Of a DNA stretch of 64,000 nt, positions 51,301 through 59,047 are shown piece after piece. Numbering within the stretch: position 1 is the stretch's first letter; the number at the start of each line of letters is the position of its first letter. Made by a program: the position numbers and the translations under genes. Origin of the DNA: Allorhizobium ampelinum S4. Lineage in GTDB: Bacteria > Pseudomonadota > Alphaproteobacteria > Rhizobiales > Rhizobiaceae. The DNA lies in NCBI RefSeq assembly GCF_000016285.1, contig NC_011988.1, forward strand, positions 310,001 to 374,000, in the 5' to 3' direction. The notes below the pieces were generated by a model. The model was not told where the DNA came from, searched no databases, and saw only the letters and a list, made by a program, of their open reading frames with translations.

Positions 51301-53136
51301 ATGAGCGCGCAAACACCTGCACCGATCTTGTCCGTAGAGGGGCTGAACACCGCTTTTCTGGTGGATGGACGCTGGAAAACCGTGGTCCGCGATGTGTCAT
51401 TTGATGTGATGGCGGGTGAAACGCTCGCCATTGTCGGGGAGAGTGGATCGGGCAAGAGTGTGACATCGCTATCGATCATGCGGCTGCTGGCTGAACAGAG
51501 CAGCCGGACGACCGGGAGGATCATGCTGGAGGGCCGCGATCTGATGGCTTTATCCCGAAAGGCCATGCGCAACGTACGCGGCAGGGACATGGCGATGATC
51601 TTTCAGGAGCCGATGACCAGCCTCAATCCGATTTTCACCATCGGCCGGCAGATTTCCGAGGCCTTGATTGCCCATGGCGGTCTGTCCAAAGGCGAGGCGC
51701 GGGCGCAGACCATCCACCTGCTGGACAAGGTTCGCATTCCCAATGCCAAGGCGCGGTTTGATGATTATCCGCATCAATTCTCGGGCGGAATGCGCCAGCG
51801 GGTGATGATCGCCATGGCGCTGGCGCTGAAACCGAAAATCCTGATCGCTGACGAGCCGACCACGGCCCTTGACGTGACGATCCAGGGCCAGATCCTTGAT
51901 CTCATCAAGCAATTGCAGGCGGAAGAAGGCATGTCTGTGCTGTTTATCACCCATGATATGGGCGTTGTGGCCGAAATTGCTGACCGCACCATGGTGATGT
52001 TTCGCGGTGATGTGGTGGAAACCGGCACGACGAGCGATGTTTTTCACAAGGGCCGGCATCGCTATACCCGCGCTTTGCTCTCTGCTGTTCCACGCTTGGG
52101 GGAAATGGGCGATGCCGCCTGGCCACGGCGCTTTCCGGTCGTCGATATGGCGACCGGCGAACGGGTGGAGCCCACAGTCGTCGCTGACACTGTCGAGCGG
52201 GGTCTGACACCGGTTCTCCAGGTACGGGATCTGGTGACGCGTTTCGACATCAAGGGAGGGTTATTCAGTAGGAAAACCGGCGTGATCCATGCCGTGGAGA
52301 ATGTCTCCTTCGATCTTTTCCAGGGCGAAACACTATCGCTTGTAGGAGAGTCGGGCTGCGGAAAATCGACCACCGGACGTTCCGTCATGCGGTTGATCGA
52401 TCCACTCAGCGGCTCGGTCCAATTGGATGGCTATGATGTTCTGTCGCTGCGATGCCCCGATATCAACCGGATGCGCCGCTCCATTCAGATGATTTTTCAA
52501 GACCCTTTCGCCAGCCTCAATCCGCGCATGACGGTGGGTGCTTCGGTTGCGGAGCCGATCACCACCCATCGGCTTGCCACGCACAGGCAGGCGCGTGACA
52601 AAGCCGCCGACCTGATGGAGCGGGTGGGCCTCAGCGCCGATATGGCCAACCGCTATCCGCACGAGTTTTCCGGCGGGCAGCGCCAACGCATTGCCATTGC
52701 TCGGGCGCTGGCGTTGGACCCGAAAGTCATCGTCGCCGATGAAAGCGTGTCTGCCCTCGACGTGTCCATCAAGGCGCAGGTCTGCAACCTGCTGATGGAT
52801 CTGCAAGCCAGCCTGAAAATCGCTTTTCTGTTCATTTCCCACGACATGGCGGTGGTGGAGCGGGTCAGCCATAGGGTCGCTGTGATGTATCTCGGCGAAA
52901 TCGTCGAGATCGGCCCGAGAGCTGCGGTGTTCTCCAACCCGCAACATGCCTATACCCGAAAGCTGATGAAAGCCGTGCCGGTGCCTGATCCTTCCCGCCG
53001 AAATATCCGGCGCGATCTGGACAGCGAAGAGCTGAAAAGCCCGGTGCGCCCGCTCGGATACCAACCGCCCAAAAGACGCTATGAACTGGTCTCCCCGGGC
53101 CACATGGTCATGCGGGATGAAGCGAGGGTAGGATAG
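51301..53136 (+). CDS. Double ATP-binding protein of a peptide ABC transporter (GsiA-like)
   Basis: ATG 51301 (behind ACGAGGACC) gives 611 residues with two complete ATPase domains. The first has Walker [10 protein letters not shown] near residue 42 and [27 protein letters not shown]; the second, from about 305, has [25 protein letters not shown] and [12 protein letters not shown] (Glu-Ser in place of Glu-Pro). Between them lies the oligopeptide-type linker. Each half corresponds to DppD or DppF, and the fused arrangement is that of GsiA. It completes the second importer together with 46002, 47611 and 48555. Confidence 0.94.
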   Translation: MSAQTPAPILSVEGLNTAFLVDGRWKTVVRDVSFDVMAGETLAIVGESGSGKSVTSLSIMRLLAEQSSRTTGRIMLEGRDLMALSRKAMRNVRGRDMAMIFQEPMTSLNPIFTIGRQISEALIAHGGLSKGEARAQTIHLLDKVRIPNAKARFDDYPHQFSGGMRQRVMIAMALALKPKILIADEPTTALDVTIQGQILDLIKQLQAEEGMSVLFITHDMGVVAEIADRTMVMFRGDVVETGTTSDVFHKGRHRYTRALLSAVPRLGEMGDAAWPRRFPVVDMATGERVEPTVVADTVERGLTPVLQVRDLVTRFDIKGGLFSRKTGVIHAVENVSFDLFQGETLSLVGESGCGKSTTGRSVMRLIDPLSGSVQLDGYDVLSLRCPDINRMRRSIQMIFQDPFASLNPRMTVGASVAEPITTHRLATHRQARDKAADLMERVGLSADMANRYPHEFSGGQRQRIAIARALALDPKVIVADESVSALDVSIKAQVCNLLMDLQASLKIAFLFISHDMAVVERVSHRVAVMYLGEIVEIGPRAAVFSNPQHAYTRKLMKAVPVPDPSRRNIRRDLDSEELKSPVRPLGYQPPKRRYELVSPGHMVMRDEARVG

Positions 53137-53163
53137 GATTTCGGACAAATCCGATGTAAAACT

Positions 53164-54318
53164 TTAGACAATCACATGCGGCACAAAGCGCGAGAGATTG
53201 GCGGTGATGCGGGATCGGTCCTCGCGGATGCCAAGGGCGCAGGCTCTGTCACCGACAATCCAGCTGCCGAGCACGGCAAAGCCCGCCTGGCTCTCGAAAA
53301 GAGGCGCATAGGCTTGAACGATAAATCCTTCCTCGCCGTAACCACCTGGGGAGACAAGAGATTCCGTGCCACCTTGGAAAAGCGTGACGTTTTCGCCCTC
53401 GCGCGACAGAAGCGGCTTTCGCACGTAGTCGCCAAGGCTTGAGGCGGCGGGATCGTCGGCAAAAAAGCTTGGCAATAGATTGGGGTGATTAGGGTGACGC
53501 TGCCACAGCAAGGGTAGCAGCCCCTTGTTGGACAGTAGTGATTTCCAGGCGGGTTCGATAAACACATCGCCGGACCGTGCCAATTGCCGGGAAAATGGCT
53601 CGCGCAGCATGAATTCCCAGGGGTAGAGCTTGAAACACTGGTCGATCACCCTGTCTTGCAGATCCGTAAAGCGCCCTTCTGCATCAATGCCGATATCGCC
53701 GATATCGAGAAGTTCGACGCGGTGCCCGGCCTGGAGGGCGCAATCCATCAGATAGACCGTGGTGCCGCGATCTTCCTCATTCTCGGTCATCGCCGCGAAA
53801 TGGAAAATCGACTGTTTCGGAAACTGCTCGAATGCCTCCACAAGGCTTTCCTGCAACAGGTTATACTGGTCGGCATCGGCGGGCAGCGCGCCAAGCGCCT
53901 GCTGATCGGTGAGCCAATTGAACTGGAAATAGGCGGTCTCGAAAACGGATGTCGGCGTGTCGGCGTTATATTCCAGCAGCTTGGCGGGGCCTTCGCCATC
54001 ATAGGCAAGATCGAAACGCCCATAGAGATGCCGGTCCTGGCGTTGCCAGGATCTGCGGACCACGTCGCGGAGATCGTCTGGGATGGCTAGCCGGTCGAGG
54101 ACCTCCTCGTTTTCAACGATGTCACCGATCAGGTCCATGCACATATCGTGCAGCTCCTGACTTGGCGTCTCTATGCGGGTTTCAATCTCTTCCAGGGAAA
54201 ACACATAGGCGGCATCGTCCACCCAATAGGGCTCGCCATACATTTCATGAAAGCCAAAGCCGACGGCGCGCGCCTTATCGCGCCAATCGGAACGTTCCGC
54301 AATGGTGATGCGCTTCAT
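53164..54318 (-). CDS. yjfC: Glutathionylspermidine synthase-family ATP-grasp protein (YjfC-like)
   Basis: This 384-residue protein matches the C-terminal synthetase domain of glutathionylspermidine synthase. Visible motifs are the DRHLYGRFDLAYDGEGPAKLLEYNADTPTSVFETAYFQFNW start, EDRGTTVYLMDCALQAGH, KLYPWEFMLREPFS, EPAWKSLLSNKGLLPLLW and the ATP-grasp ending RKPLLSREGENVTLF with GFIVQAYAPLF. It has no amidase domain. YgiC/YjfC proteins are predicted amide ligases with unproven substrates. Its start is one base after the stop of the upstream lipoprotein gene, so translation is coupled in a yjfK-L-M-C unit. Confidence 0.9.
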   Translation of the reverse strand: MKRITIAERSDWRDKARAVGFGFHEMYGEPYWVDDAAYVFSLEEIETRIETPSQELHDMCMDLIGDIVENEEVLDRLAIPDDLRDVVRRSWQRQDRHLYGRFDLAYDGEGPAKLLEYNADTPTSVFETAYFQFNWLTDQQALGALPADADQYNLLQESLVEAFEQFPKQSIFHFAAMTENEEDRGTTVYLMDCALQAGHRVELLDIGDIGIDAEGRFTDLQDRVIDQCFKLYPWEFMLREPFSRQLARSGDVFIEPAWKSLLSNKGLLPLLWQRHPNHPNLLPSFFADDPAASSLGDYVRKPLLSREGENVTLFQGGTESLVSPGGYGEEGFIVQAYAPLFESQAGFAVLGSWIVGDRACALGIREDRSRITANLSRFVPHVIV

Positions 54319-54319
54319 G

Positions 54320-54922
54320 TCAGCCGCCGAAACTGAAGGAGGATCGTCCCCCGAAGCCCTGGCGACTTACTGTGCGGGTATTAACATTGGCGGGCTTGGA
54401 GCCTTGGCTTGACGGAGCAAGGATCGTGTCGCGGCCTTTGTTGATGGTCACGGTCTGGCCGCTGCGGTTGCGATAAATCGGCGTGCCGCCCCCGCCAAAG
54501 CTGCCTCCGCCGTAGCTGCTGCTTTGCGTCGCTTCCCGCCGGTATCGATTATAGTCGCCAATATTGTTAATGGTCGAAGACAGCAGGTAGCCAGCCATGA
54601 AGGGCATGAAAAAGCTGCCACTCCCATTGCTCCCATCGGTATTGGATGCTGTCTGCTGCACGCATTGTTTTGCGCCATATTCGGCCTCGCATGCGGCCAT
54701 GCCATCAAAGCGCGGTGCGTTGGCCATATGGGCTTTGACGGCATCCTGGTAGGCTGTCTGACACACTTCCCGATCCATCCCTTGAGAGATGCATTGATCG
54801 ACGGAGGTGAAGGTGCGCTCAGTGGGCGCATCCTCGCCGCAGCCGGAGAGCAGCATGCTGGAGGCGGCGATGGTGCCAAGGGCGAGGATCGGGGGCCTTC
54901 GCCCGCTTAAACGTCTGCGCAT
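54320..54922 (-). CDS. yjfM: DUF1190 family lipoprotein-like protein (YjfM/YgiB-like)
   Basis: This 200-residue protein has an N-terminal signal with lipobox MLLSGC, so the mature protein should be lipid-anchored from Cys28. The region TSVDQCISQGMDREVCQTAYQDAVKAH followed by CEAEYGAKQCVQ carries the paired cysteines of DUF1190. The second half has a hydrophobic stretch (FFMPFMAGYLLSSTIN) and ends in a Gly/Ser-rich repeat (SSYGGGSFGGGG, SSFSFGG). ATG 54922 follows GAGGAGG. It is one base before yjfC and 10 bases after the DUF350 gene. Confidence 0.88.
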   Translation of the reverse strand: MRRRLSGRRPPILALGTIAASSMLLSGCGEDAPTERTFTSVDQCISQGMDREVCQTAYQDAVKAHMANAPRFDGMAACEAEYGAKQCVQQTASNTDGSNGSGSFFMPFMAGYLLSSTINNIGDYNRYRREATQSSSYGGGSFGGGGTPIYRNRSGQTVTINKGRDTILAPSSQGSKPANVNTRTVSRQGFGGRSSFSFGG

Positions 54923-54932
54923 TCTGGCCTCC

Positions 54933-55334
54933 TCAATAGGTCATGCAGGCAGCATTGAGAATGCCGACGATCAGTGCGATGCCACCGCCCCAAAGGCCTG
55001 CGGCAATATCACCGGCGGTGATTTTCTCATGCAGATCCTTCATGGTGAAATTGGCGATAAAAAACGCGAAAATCTGCACGAGAATGCCGATAAATGCCCA
55101 GAGAATATAATCGATCATGCTGACGGAATTGGCCGCCGCTGAAGCAAGCGGCAGGCTGAACCCCATGAGAGCGCCTAGAAATGCTGTGACCGCAGCCAGA
55201 TTGCCCGCCCTGATCAATTCAACTTCTTTATGGGGCGTCAGCCACGTGTAAATCGCTGCAAAAACACCATAAGCCGCGATGCCAATGAAGAAATAACCCA
55301 GGAAGGCTGGCAGTCCCGCCATATAATGCAGCAT
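54933..55334 (-). CDS. yjfL: DUF350 family membrane protein (YjfL-like)
   Basis: This 133-residue protein has four hydrophobic segments: AFLGYFFIGIAAYGVFAAIYTWL, NLAAVTAFLGALMGFSLPLASA, SMIDYILWAFIGILVQIFAFFIANF and AGDIAAGLWGGGIALIVGILNAA, with the polar TPHKE loop after the first. DUF350 proteins are small inner-membrane proteins of unknown function often found with PspA-like and YjfC-like genes. ATG 55334 follows AGGGGATA. It is encoded between the DUF2491 and DUF1190 genes. Confidence 0.88.
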   Translation of the reverse strand: MLHYMAGLPAFLGYFFIGIAAYGVFAAIYTWLTPHKEVELIRAGNLAAVTAFLGALMGFSLPLASAAANSVSMIDYILWAFIGILVQIFAFFIANFTMKDLHEKITAGDIAAGLWGGGIALIVGILNAACMTY

Positions 55335-55361
55335 GAAATATCCCCTCAGGAAAGGTTTTGG

Positions 55362-56021
55362 TCAGACGCGACGGACATCGGCGGCACCGATACCATAGCC
55401 AATCAGAAATTCGACAGAGCGGCCCGCCTGGGCCTGGGAGGGATCGAGATCACGTTCCACATTGATCAACAGCATTTCCTGCGTGGACCCAAGGGGCCGG
55501 TAATACAGCATGCAGGATTGATGGATCGAGCGACTGGTTTCGCCATCCTCTACCTCTTCAACGAATTGAACGGTCTCAGCCCGCTCCGGACCTTCCCCCC
55601 AGAAGCGATTGAACAGAATACCGTCAGCATCGTAAGAGGGTGCGCCAATCATGCCTGATGGCCCTGTCCAGCGGCTCCACTCGCTCTGGCTGACCGGCAC
55701 GACGCTATCCCATGGCCGGTAGAAACTGATGTCGTCTACGCCATCGCCCGGCTTGCCGGATGGGGACATGACCTGGATCATCTGGTGATTTTCATCGTAA
55801 TAGCGCGACAGGACCGATGCTGCATCGAGCCGGACTTCCCCATAAGCGGCAATGATGAAAGCGCCGCTTTGAGGCAGCGGCATGGCCGGTTGAGCCCCCA
55901 GCGCGTCGGCTTCCAGTGAGAGGAAATCAAGATCGAGCGCGCCACCGATCACGGCACCCAGGGGGCCGAGTTCCTTTTGCATCGGCTTTTCGGTCTTGCG
56001 TCTGCTGAACCAACCCAACAT
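55362..56021 (-). CDS. yjfK: DUF2491 family protein (YjfK-like)
   Basis: The preferred ATG at 56021 has TAGGAGA upstream and gives 219 residues; a longer in-frame start lies at 56087. The product is mainly beta and soluble, opening with MLGWFSRRK. Characteristic runs are GGALDLDFLSLEADALGA, YYDENHQMIQVMS, DDISFYRPWDSVVPVSQSEWSRWTG and YYRPLGSTQEMLLINVE. There is no signal peptide. It is the first gene of the minus-strand yjf unit and is divergent from the DUF2170 and PspA genes. Confidence 0.87.
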   Translation of the reverse strand: MLGWFSRRKTEKPMQKELGPLGAVIGGALDLDFLSLEADALGAQPAMPLPQSGAFIIAAYGEVRLDAASVLSRYYDENHQMIQVMSPSGKPGDGVDDISFYRPWDSVVPVSQSEWSRWTGPSGMIGAPSYDADGILFNRFWGEGPERAETVQFVEEVEDGETSRSIHQSCMLYYRPLGSTQEMLLINVERDLDPSQAQAGRSVEFLIGYGIGAADVRRV

Positions 56022-56300
56022 CAAGCATCTCCTATAAGGCGCAATCGATAGCTGCGGTGAATATGGCATCAAGATTGAAAAGAGCAACCTTGACCATCAT
56101 TCTATCGTCGTGGAAAACCGGCAGGATTGAGCGGCAAGATGGAGATCGGCCCTTGAAAACAAGGAGAGGGAAAGACCAGCAAGGGCACAGACGTCATCAC
56201 TTAGCCCCTGTCTTTACGGTGTTTTCCACGCAAACTATTTAGCATAACAGGCTTTTAACTGCCTGCCGGAATACCCAAATAATGCTCAGAATTTCAACCG

Positions 56301-56747
56301 ATGGAGGAATGTTTGGAACCCTGGACTTTGACGAGCTTGACCCGTCTGTTTGCAGCCGATCCCGAGGCGCTGGGCGATGTCGATGTGACCGTTCCCCAGA
56401 GCGGCGACGTGATCTGCGTAACGCTAAAGGAAAAGGGAGACATGGATGTCTTCGTCGCCGTGAGCGGCGAACGTGATATTCTCGCCAGCATCGTTTTGGT
56501 GCCATGCGATGACGTACCGAACCGCGCGGATTTCGAGCGCATGGTTCTGAAGACCCATAAGTTCGTGCCGCTATCCAGTTTCGGCATTACCATTATCGAC
56601 GGGGAGGAATGGTATGAGCTTTTCGGTTCGCTCTCGACCCGCTCCCGTGCCGAAACGGTCGTTGAGGAAGTGGCTATACTCGCGGCCAATGCGGTGGATG
56701 CGGCGGTGATGATCGATGAATGGAAGAACGGGGAGATGGCGGCATGA
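56301..56747 (+). CDS. yjfI: DUF2170 family protein (YjfI-like)
   Basis: This protein of about 148 residues shows EPWTLTSLTRLFAADPEALGDVDV at the start, FVAVSGERDILASIVLVPCDDV in the middle and the motif HKFVPLSSFGITIIDGEEWYELFGSLS near residue 95. It ends in an acidic helix (EEVAILAANAVDAAVMIDEW). The start is uncertain: ATG 56301 contains the ribosome-like GGAGGA inside its second to third codons, so TTG 56313 is possible. The stop overlaps the PspA-family start by four bases, so both proteins are made together. Confidence 0.87.
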   Translation: MEECLEPWTLTSLTRLFAADPEALGDVDVTVPQSGDVICVTLKEKGDMDVFVAVSGERDILASIVLVPCDDVPNRADFERMVLKTHKFVPLSSFGITIIDGEEWYELFGSLSTRSRAETVVEEVAILAANAVDAAVMIDEWKNGEMAA

Positions 56748-57481
56748 GCACCTGGGCAAAGATTTTCACCGCCATTCGCGGCGGCGTCAACGAGGTGGCA
56801 GAGGCTGCTGCCGATAGTCAGTCCATGCGTATTCTGGATCAGGAGCTTCGGGACGCCGAGCAGTCCTTGCGCCGGGCGCGCTCGGATTTGGCCGGGATCA
56901 TGGCATCGAACAAAAGTGTCATGCGCCGGCTGGAAGAGGCCCGCGCCAAGGAGCTGAAGGATAGCGACAGTGCGCGCGCTGCCGTCAATGCTGGCCGTAT
57001 GGACCTTGCCCAAGGCCTGGCGCAGCGCATCGCCACTATCCGCGGCGAAATTCAGCGCGATGAAGAGGAACTGAACCGTCTGCTGCCGCGCCAGCAACAG
57101 ATGCTGCGCACCATCCAGGACACCGAGGCGCGCATTACCCAGATGAAGCGCGAAGTGGAAAATGTGAAGGCAAATGAATCGCTGCTGCGGGCGCAATCGG
57201 CCATTTCGCATAGCCAGTCTGGCATCAACACCCGTCTTGGCAGTGCAGTGGAAAGCCTTGAACGGATCAAGAAACGCCAGGAAATCACCGCTGGCCGTAT
57301 CGAGGCCGGTGCGGAACTGGCGGCGCTGGAAAATGGCAGTGATCTTGATCGTCAACTGCGGGAAGCGGGCATCGGTGGCTCCAGCCAATCGGCGGACGAT
57401 GTGCTGAAGCAGTTGATGGCCCCCAGCGGGTCCAGTGCCCAGGTTCTTCTGCCTGCGCCCGCTGAGAAGCTTGAGCGCTAA
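56744..57481 (+). CDS. yjfJ: PspA/IM30 family protein (YjfJ-like)
   Basis: ATG 56744 overlaps the upstream stop (ATGA) and gives 245 residues. The protein is almost entirely coiled coil: LDQELRDAEQSLRRARSDLAGIMASNKSVMRRLEEARAKELK, then EEELNRLLPRQQQMLRTIQDTEARITQMKREVE, a short glycine-containing region, and a C-terminal tail. PspA-family proteins oligomerise on membranes and protect their integrity. There is no nearby PspF-type activator, PspB or PspC, so this is the yjf rather than the psp arrangement. An intrinsic terminator follows 53 bases downstream. Confidence 0.92.
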   Translation: MSTWAKIFTAIRGGVNEVAEAAADSQSMRILDQELRDAEQSLRRARSDLAGIMASNKSVMRRLEEARAKELKDSDSARAAVNAGRMDLAQGLAQRIATIRGEIQRDEEELNRLLPRQQQMLRTIQDTEARITQMKREVENVKANESLLRAQSAISHSQSGINTRLGSAVESLERIKKRQEITAGRIEAGAELAALENGSDLDRQLREAGIGGSSQSADDVLKQLMAPSGSSAQVLLPAPAEKLER

Positions 57482-57533
57482 GCAGGACTCCTGCCTTCTG
57501 GCAAAGAAACCAAGTCGAGAGAACCCGAAACAA

Positions 57534-57570
57534 TCCGGGTGGAACGCTGATATGTTCCACCCGGAATTTT
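57534..57570. terminator. Intrinsic terminator between yjfJ-like and matC-like genes
   Basis: Perfect 12-base arms TCCGGGTGGAAC and GTTCCACCCGGA enclose an eight-base loop and are followed on the plus strand by ATTTT. It separates two converging genes and lies three bases beyond the matC stop on the other strand, so it probably terminates both. Confidence 0.85.
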
Positions 57571-57572
57571 AA

Positions 57573-58919
57573 TTAAATAATGCCGGGCACAACGAACACT
57601 AGCCAGGCGATGACCGGTCCGATCAGCGCGATCAGTGCGCTGTAGATCAGCATCTGCCGCATGACCTTGTCGCGTTGGTCATCTGGCGCATTGGCGACGA
57701 CCAGGGCTCCATTTGTCGAGAACGGGCTGGTATCGACAATCGTCGTCGAGATCGCAATGGCCGCAACCACGCCGACAGCGCTGATATGCCCTTGCAGCAG
57801 GAAGGGAACGGCGAGCGGGATAATAGCCCCAAGCAAAGCTGTCGATGAAGCGAAGGCCGAGACGATGGCGCCGGTGAAGCACAGCAGCAAGGCTACCAGC
57901 AGCGGCATGCCAAGGCTGGAGATGCCATGGGCGACGTAATCGATTGTGCCAGCTTTCTCCATCACGCCGACATAGGTGATGATGCCGGAGATCAGCAGTA
58001 CGGTTGACCAACTGACCTTGTCGATGGCGGCCTTTTGCGTTGTGGGCGAAAGCAGAGCCAGCAGCACCGCAACGGTGATTGCCACCAGACCAACATTGAA
58101 CTTGAAGACCAAGGCTCCGACGCCAAGCGCGGTAAGGCCAATAAGCGTCGTCACCTTCTCGGTCGTCAGCCGCACCTTTGACTGGGTGTCTGCGGCGGTA
58201 CCATAGGCATGTTCGCGGAACGGCTTTGCAGGCGTGCCGCCATGGCCTTTTATAGAGGCCGAGATGCCTTCAGGATGAAGTTCGGGCAGGGGGCCTTTAA
58301 CAGAGGATCGCTGTTTCAGGATGGAAAGGCCGCCGAAAATGAAGAAAATGAGAACCGCAATCGCCAGGTTGAAAAAGAAGCTGGAGAGAAACAGCGAGGT
58401 CGGCGCGAAGGGAAGACCAGCCTTGGCGACGATCTGGTTGGTAATGCCGCCATAGATGCTGATCGGCGAGAAGCCACCGGCCTGTGCGCCGTGAATGACC
58501 ATCAACCCCATCAAAACAGGATGGATTCTGTATTGAACGGCAAAGCTGAGTGCTACGGGCGCGAGGATGGCAACGGCGGCTGGACCCAGCGCACCGAATC
58601 CGGTGATGATCGCAGCAACGAGGAACATCACCCAGGGTATCCACCCGACACGCCCGCGAACCATCCGGACAGACTTCTCCACAAGCCAGTCGATGGTTCC
58701 GTTAATCTGAGCGATAGCAAAGAGATAGGTGACGGCTACCAGTGTGAGGAACAGGTCGGCGGGAAAACCCGCAAAAATGTCGGCGGGCTTCATGCCGATA
58801 ATCAGCGAGCCCAGGACGAAGGTGCAGCCAAAGGCCAGAACACCCATATTGATTGGCTGGATCGTCGCGATGATGAAGATCGCAACCAACAGCCCTATAG
58901 ATAGGATTTCAATGTTCAT
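57573..58919 (-). CDS. matC: MatC-like dicarboxylate (malonate) carrier
   Basis: This 448-residue polytopic protein has about twelve hydrophobic segments. The N-terminal run (LSIGLLVAIFIIATIQPINMGVLAFGCTFVLGSLI) and the MIHGAQAGGFSPISIYGG loop are typical of the MatC family. The C-terminal part contains VSWSTVLLISGIITYVGVMEKAG and ASSTALLGAIIPLAVPFLL, and DTSPFSTNGALVVANA near residue 400. It would import malonate or a related dicarboxylate for the acyl-CoA synthetase encoded upstream. It is the last gene of the mat operon, with a hairpin in the 128-base gap before it. Confidence 0.92.
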   Translation of the reverse strand: MNIEILSIGLLVAIFIIATIQPINMGVLAFGCTFVLGSLIIGMKPADIFAGFPADLFLTLVAVTYLFAIAQINGTIDWLVEKSVRMVRGRVGWIPWVMFLVAAIITGFGALGPAAVAILAPVALSFAVQYRIHPVLMGLMVIHGAQAGGFSPISIYGGITNQIVAKAGLPFAPTSLFLSSFFFNLAIAVLIFFIFGGLSILKQRSSVKGPLPELHPEGISASIKGHGGTPAKPFREHAYGTAADTQSKVRLTTEKVTTLIGLTALGVGALVFKFNVGLVAITVAVLLALLSPTTQKAAIDKVSWSTVLLISGIITYVGVMEKAGTIDYVAHGISSLGMPLLVALLLCFTGAIVSAFASSTALLGAIIPLAVPFLLQGHISAVGVVAAIAISTTIVDTSPFSTNGALVVANAPDDQRDKVMRQMLIYSALIALIGPVIAWLVFVVPGII

Positions 58920-59013
58920 AAGTCCCCTCCCTGCGGCGTGATGAGTGCCGGCAGCGTGTGTATATTCAGATTGGATATCTCTGCACGCGCCCCTCCCAAA
59001 TGACGCGGCTTAA

Positions 59014-59042
59014 CCTGGGAGCAATTGGAGCGCGCTCCCAGG
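59014..59042 (-). other. Intra-operon hairpin between matB and matC
   Basis: CCTGGGAGC at 59014-59022 and GCTCCCAGG at 59034-59042 form a perfect 9-base stem with an 11-base loop, six bases beyond the matB stop. There is no T tract on the minus strand, so mRNA stabilisation or processing is more likely than complete termination. Confidence 0.5.
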
Positions 59043-59047
59043 CTTAA

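Noticed and set aside
56744..57481. Classical psp (phage shock) operon
   Set aside because: No pspF, pspB or pspC homologs are adjacent; the partners match the yjf families instead.
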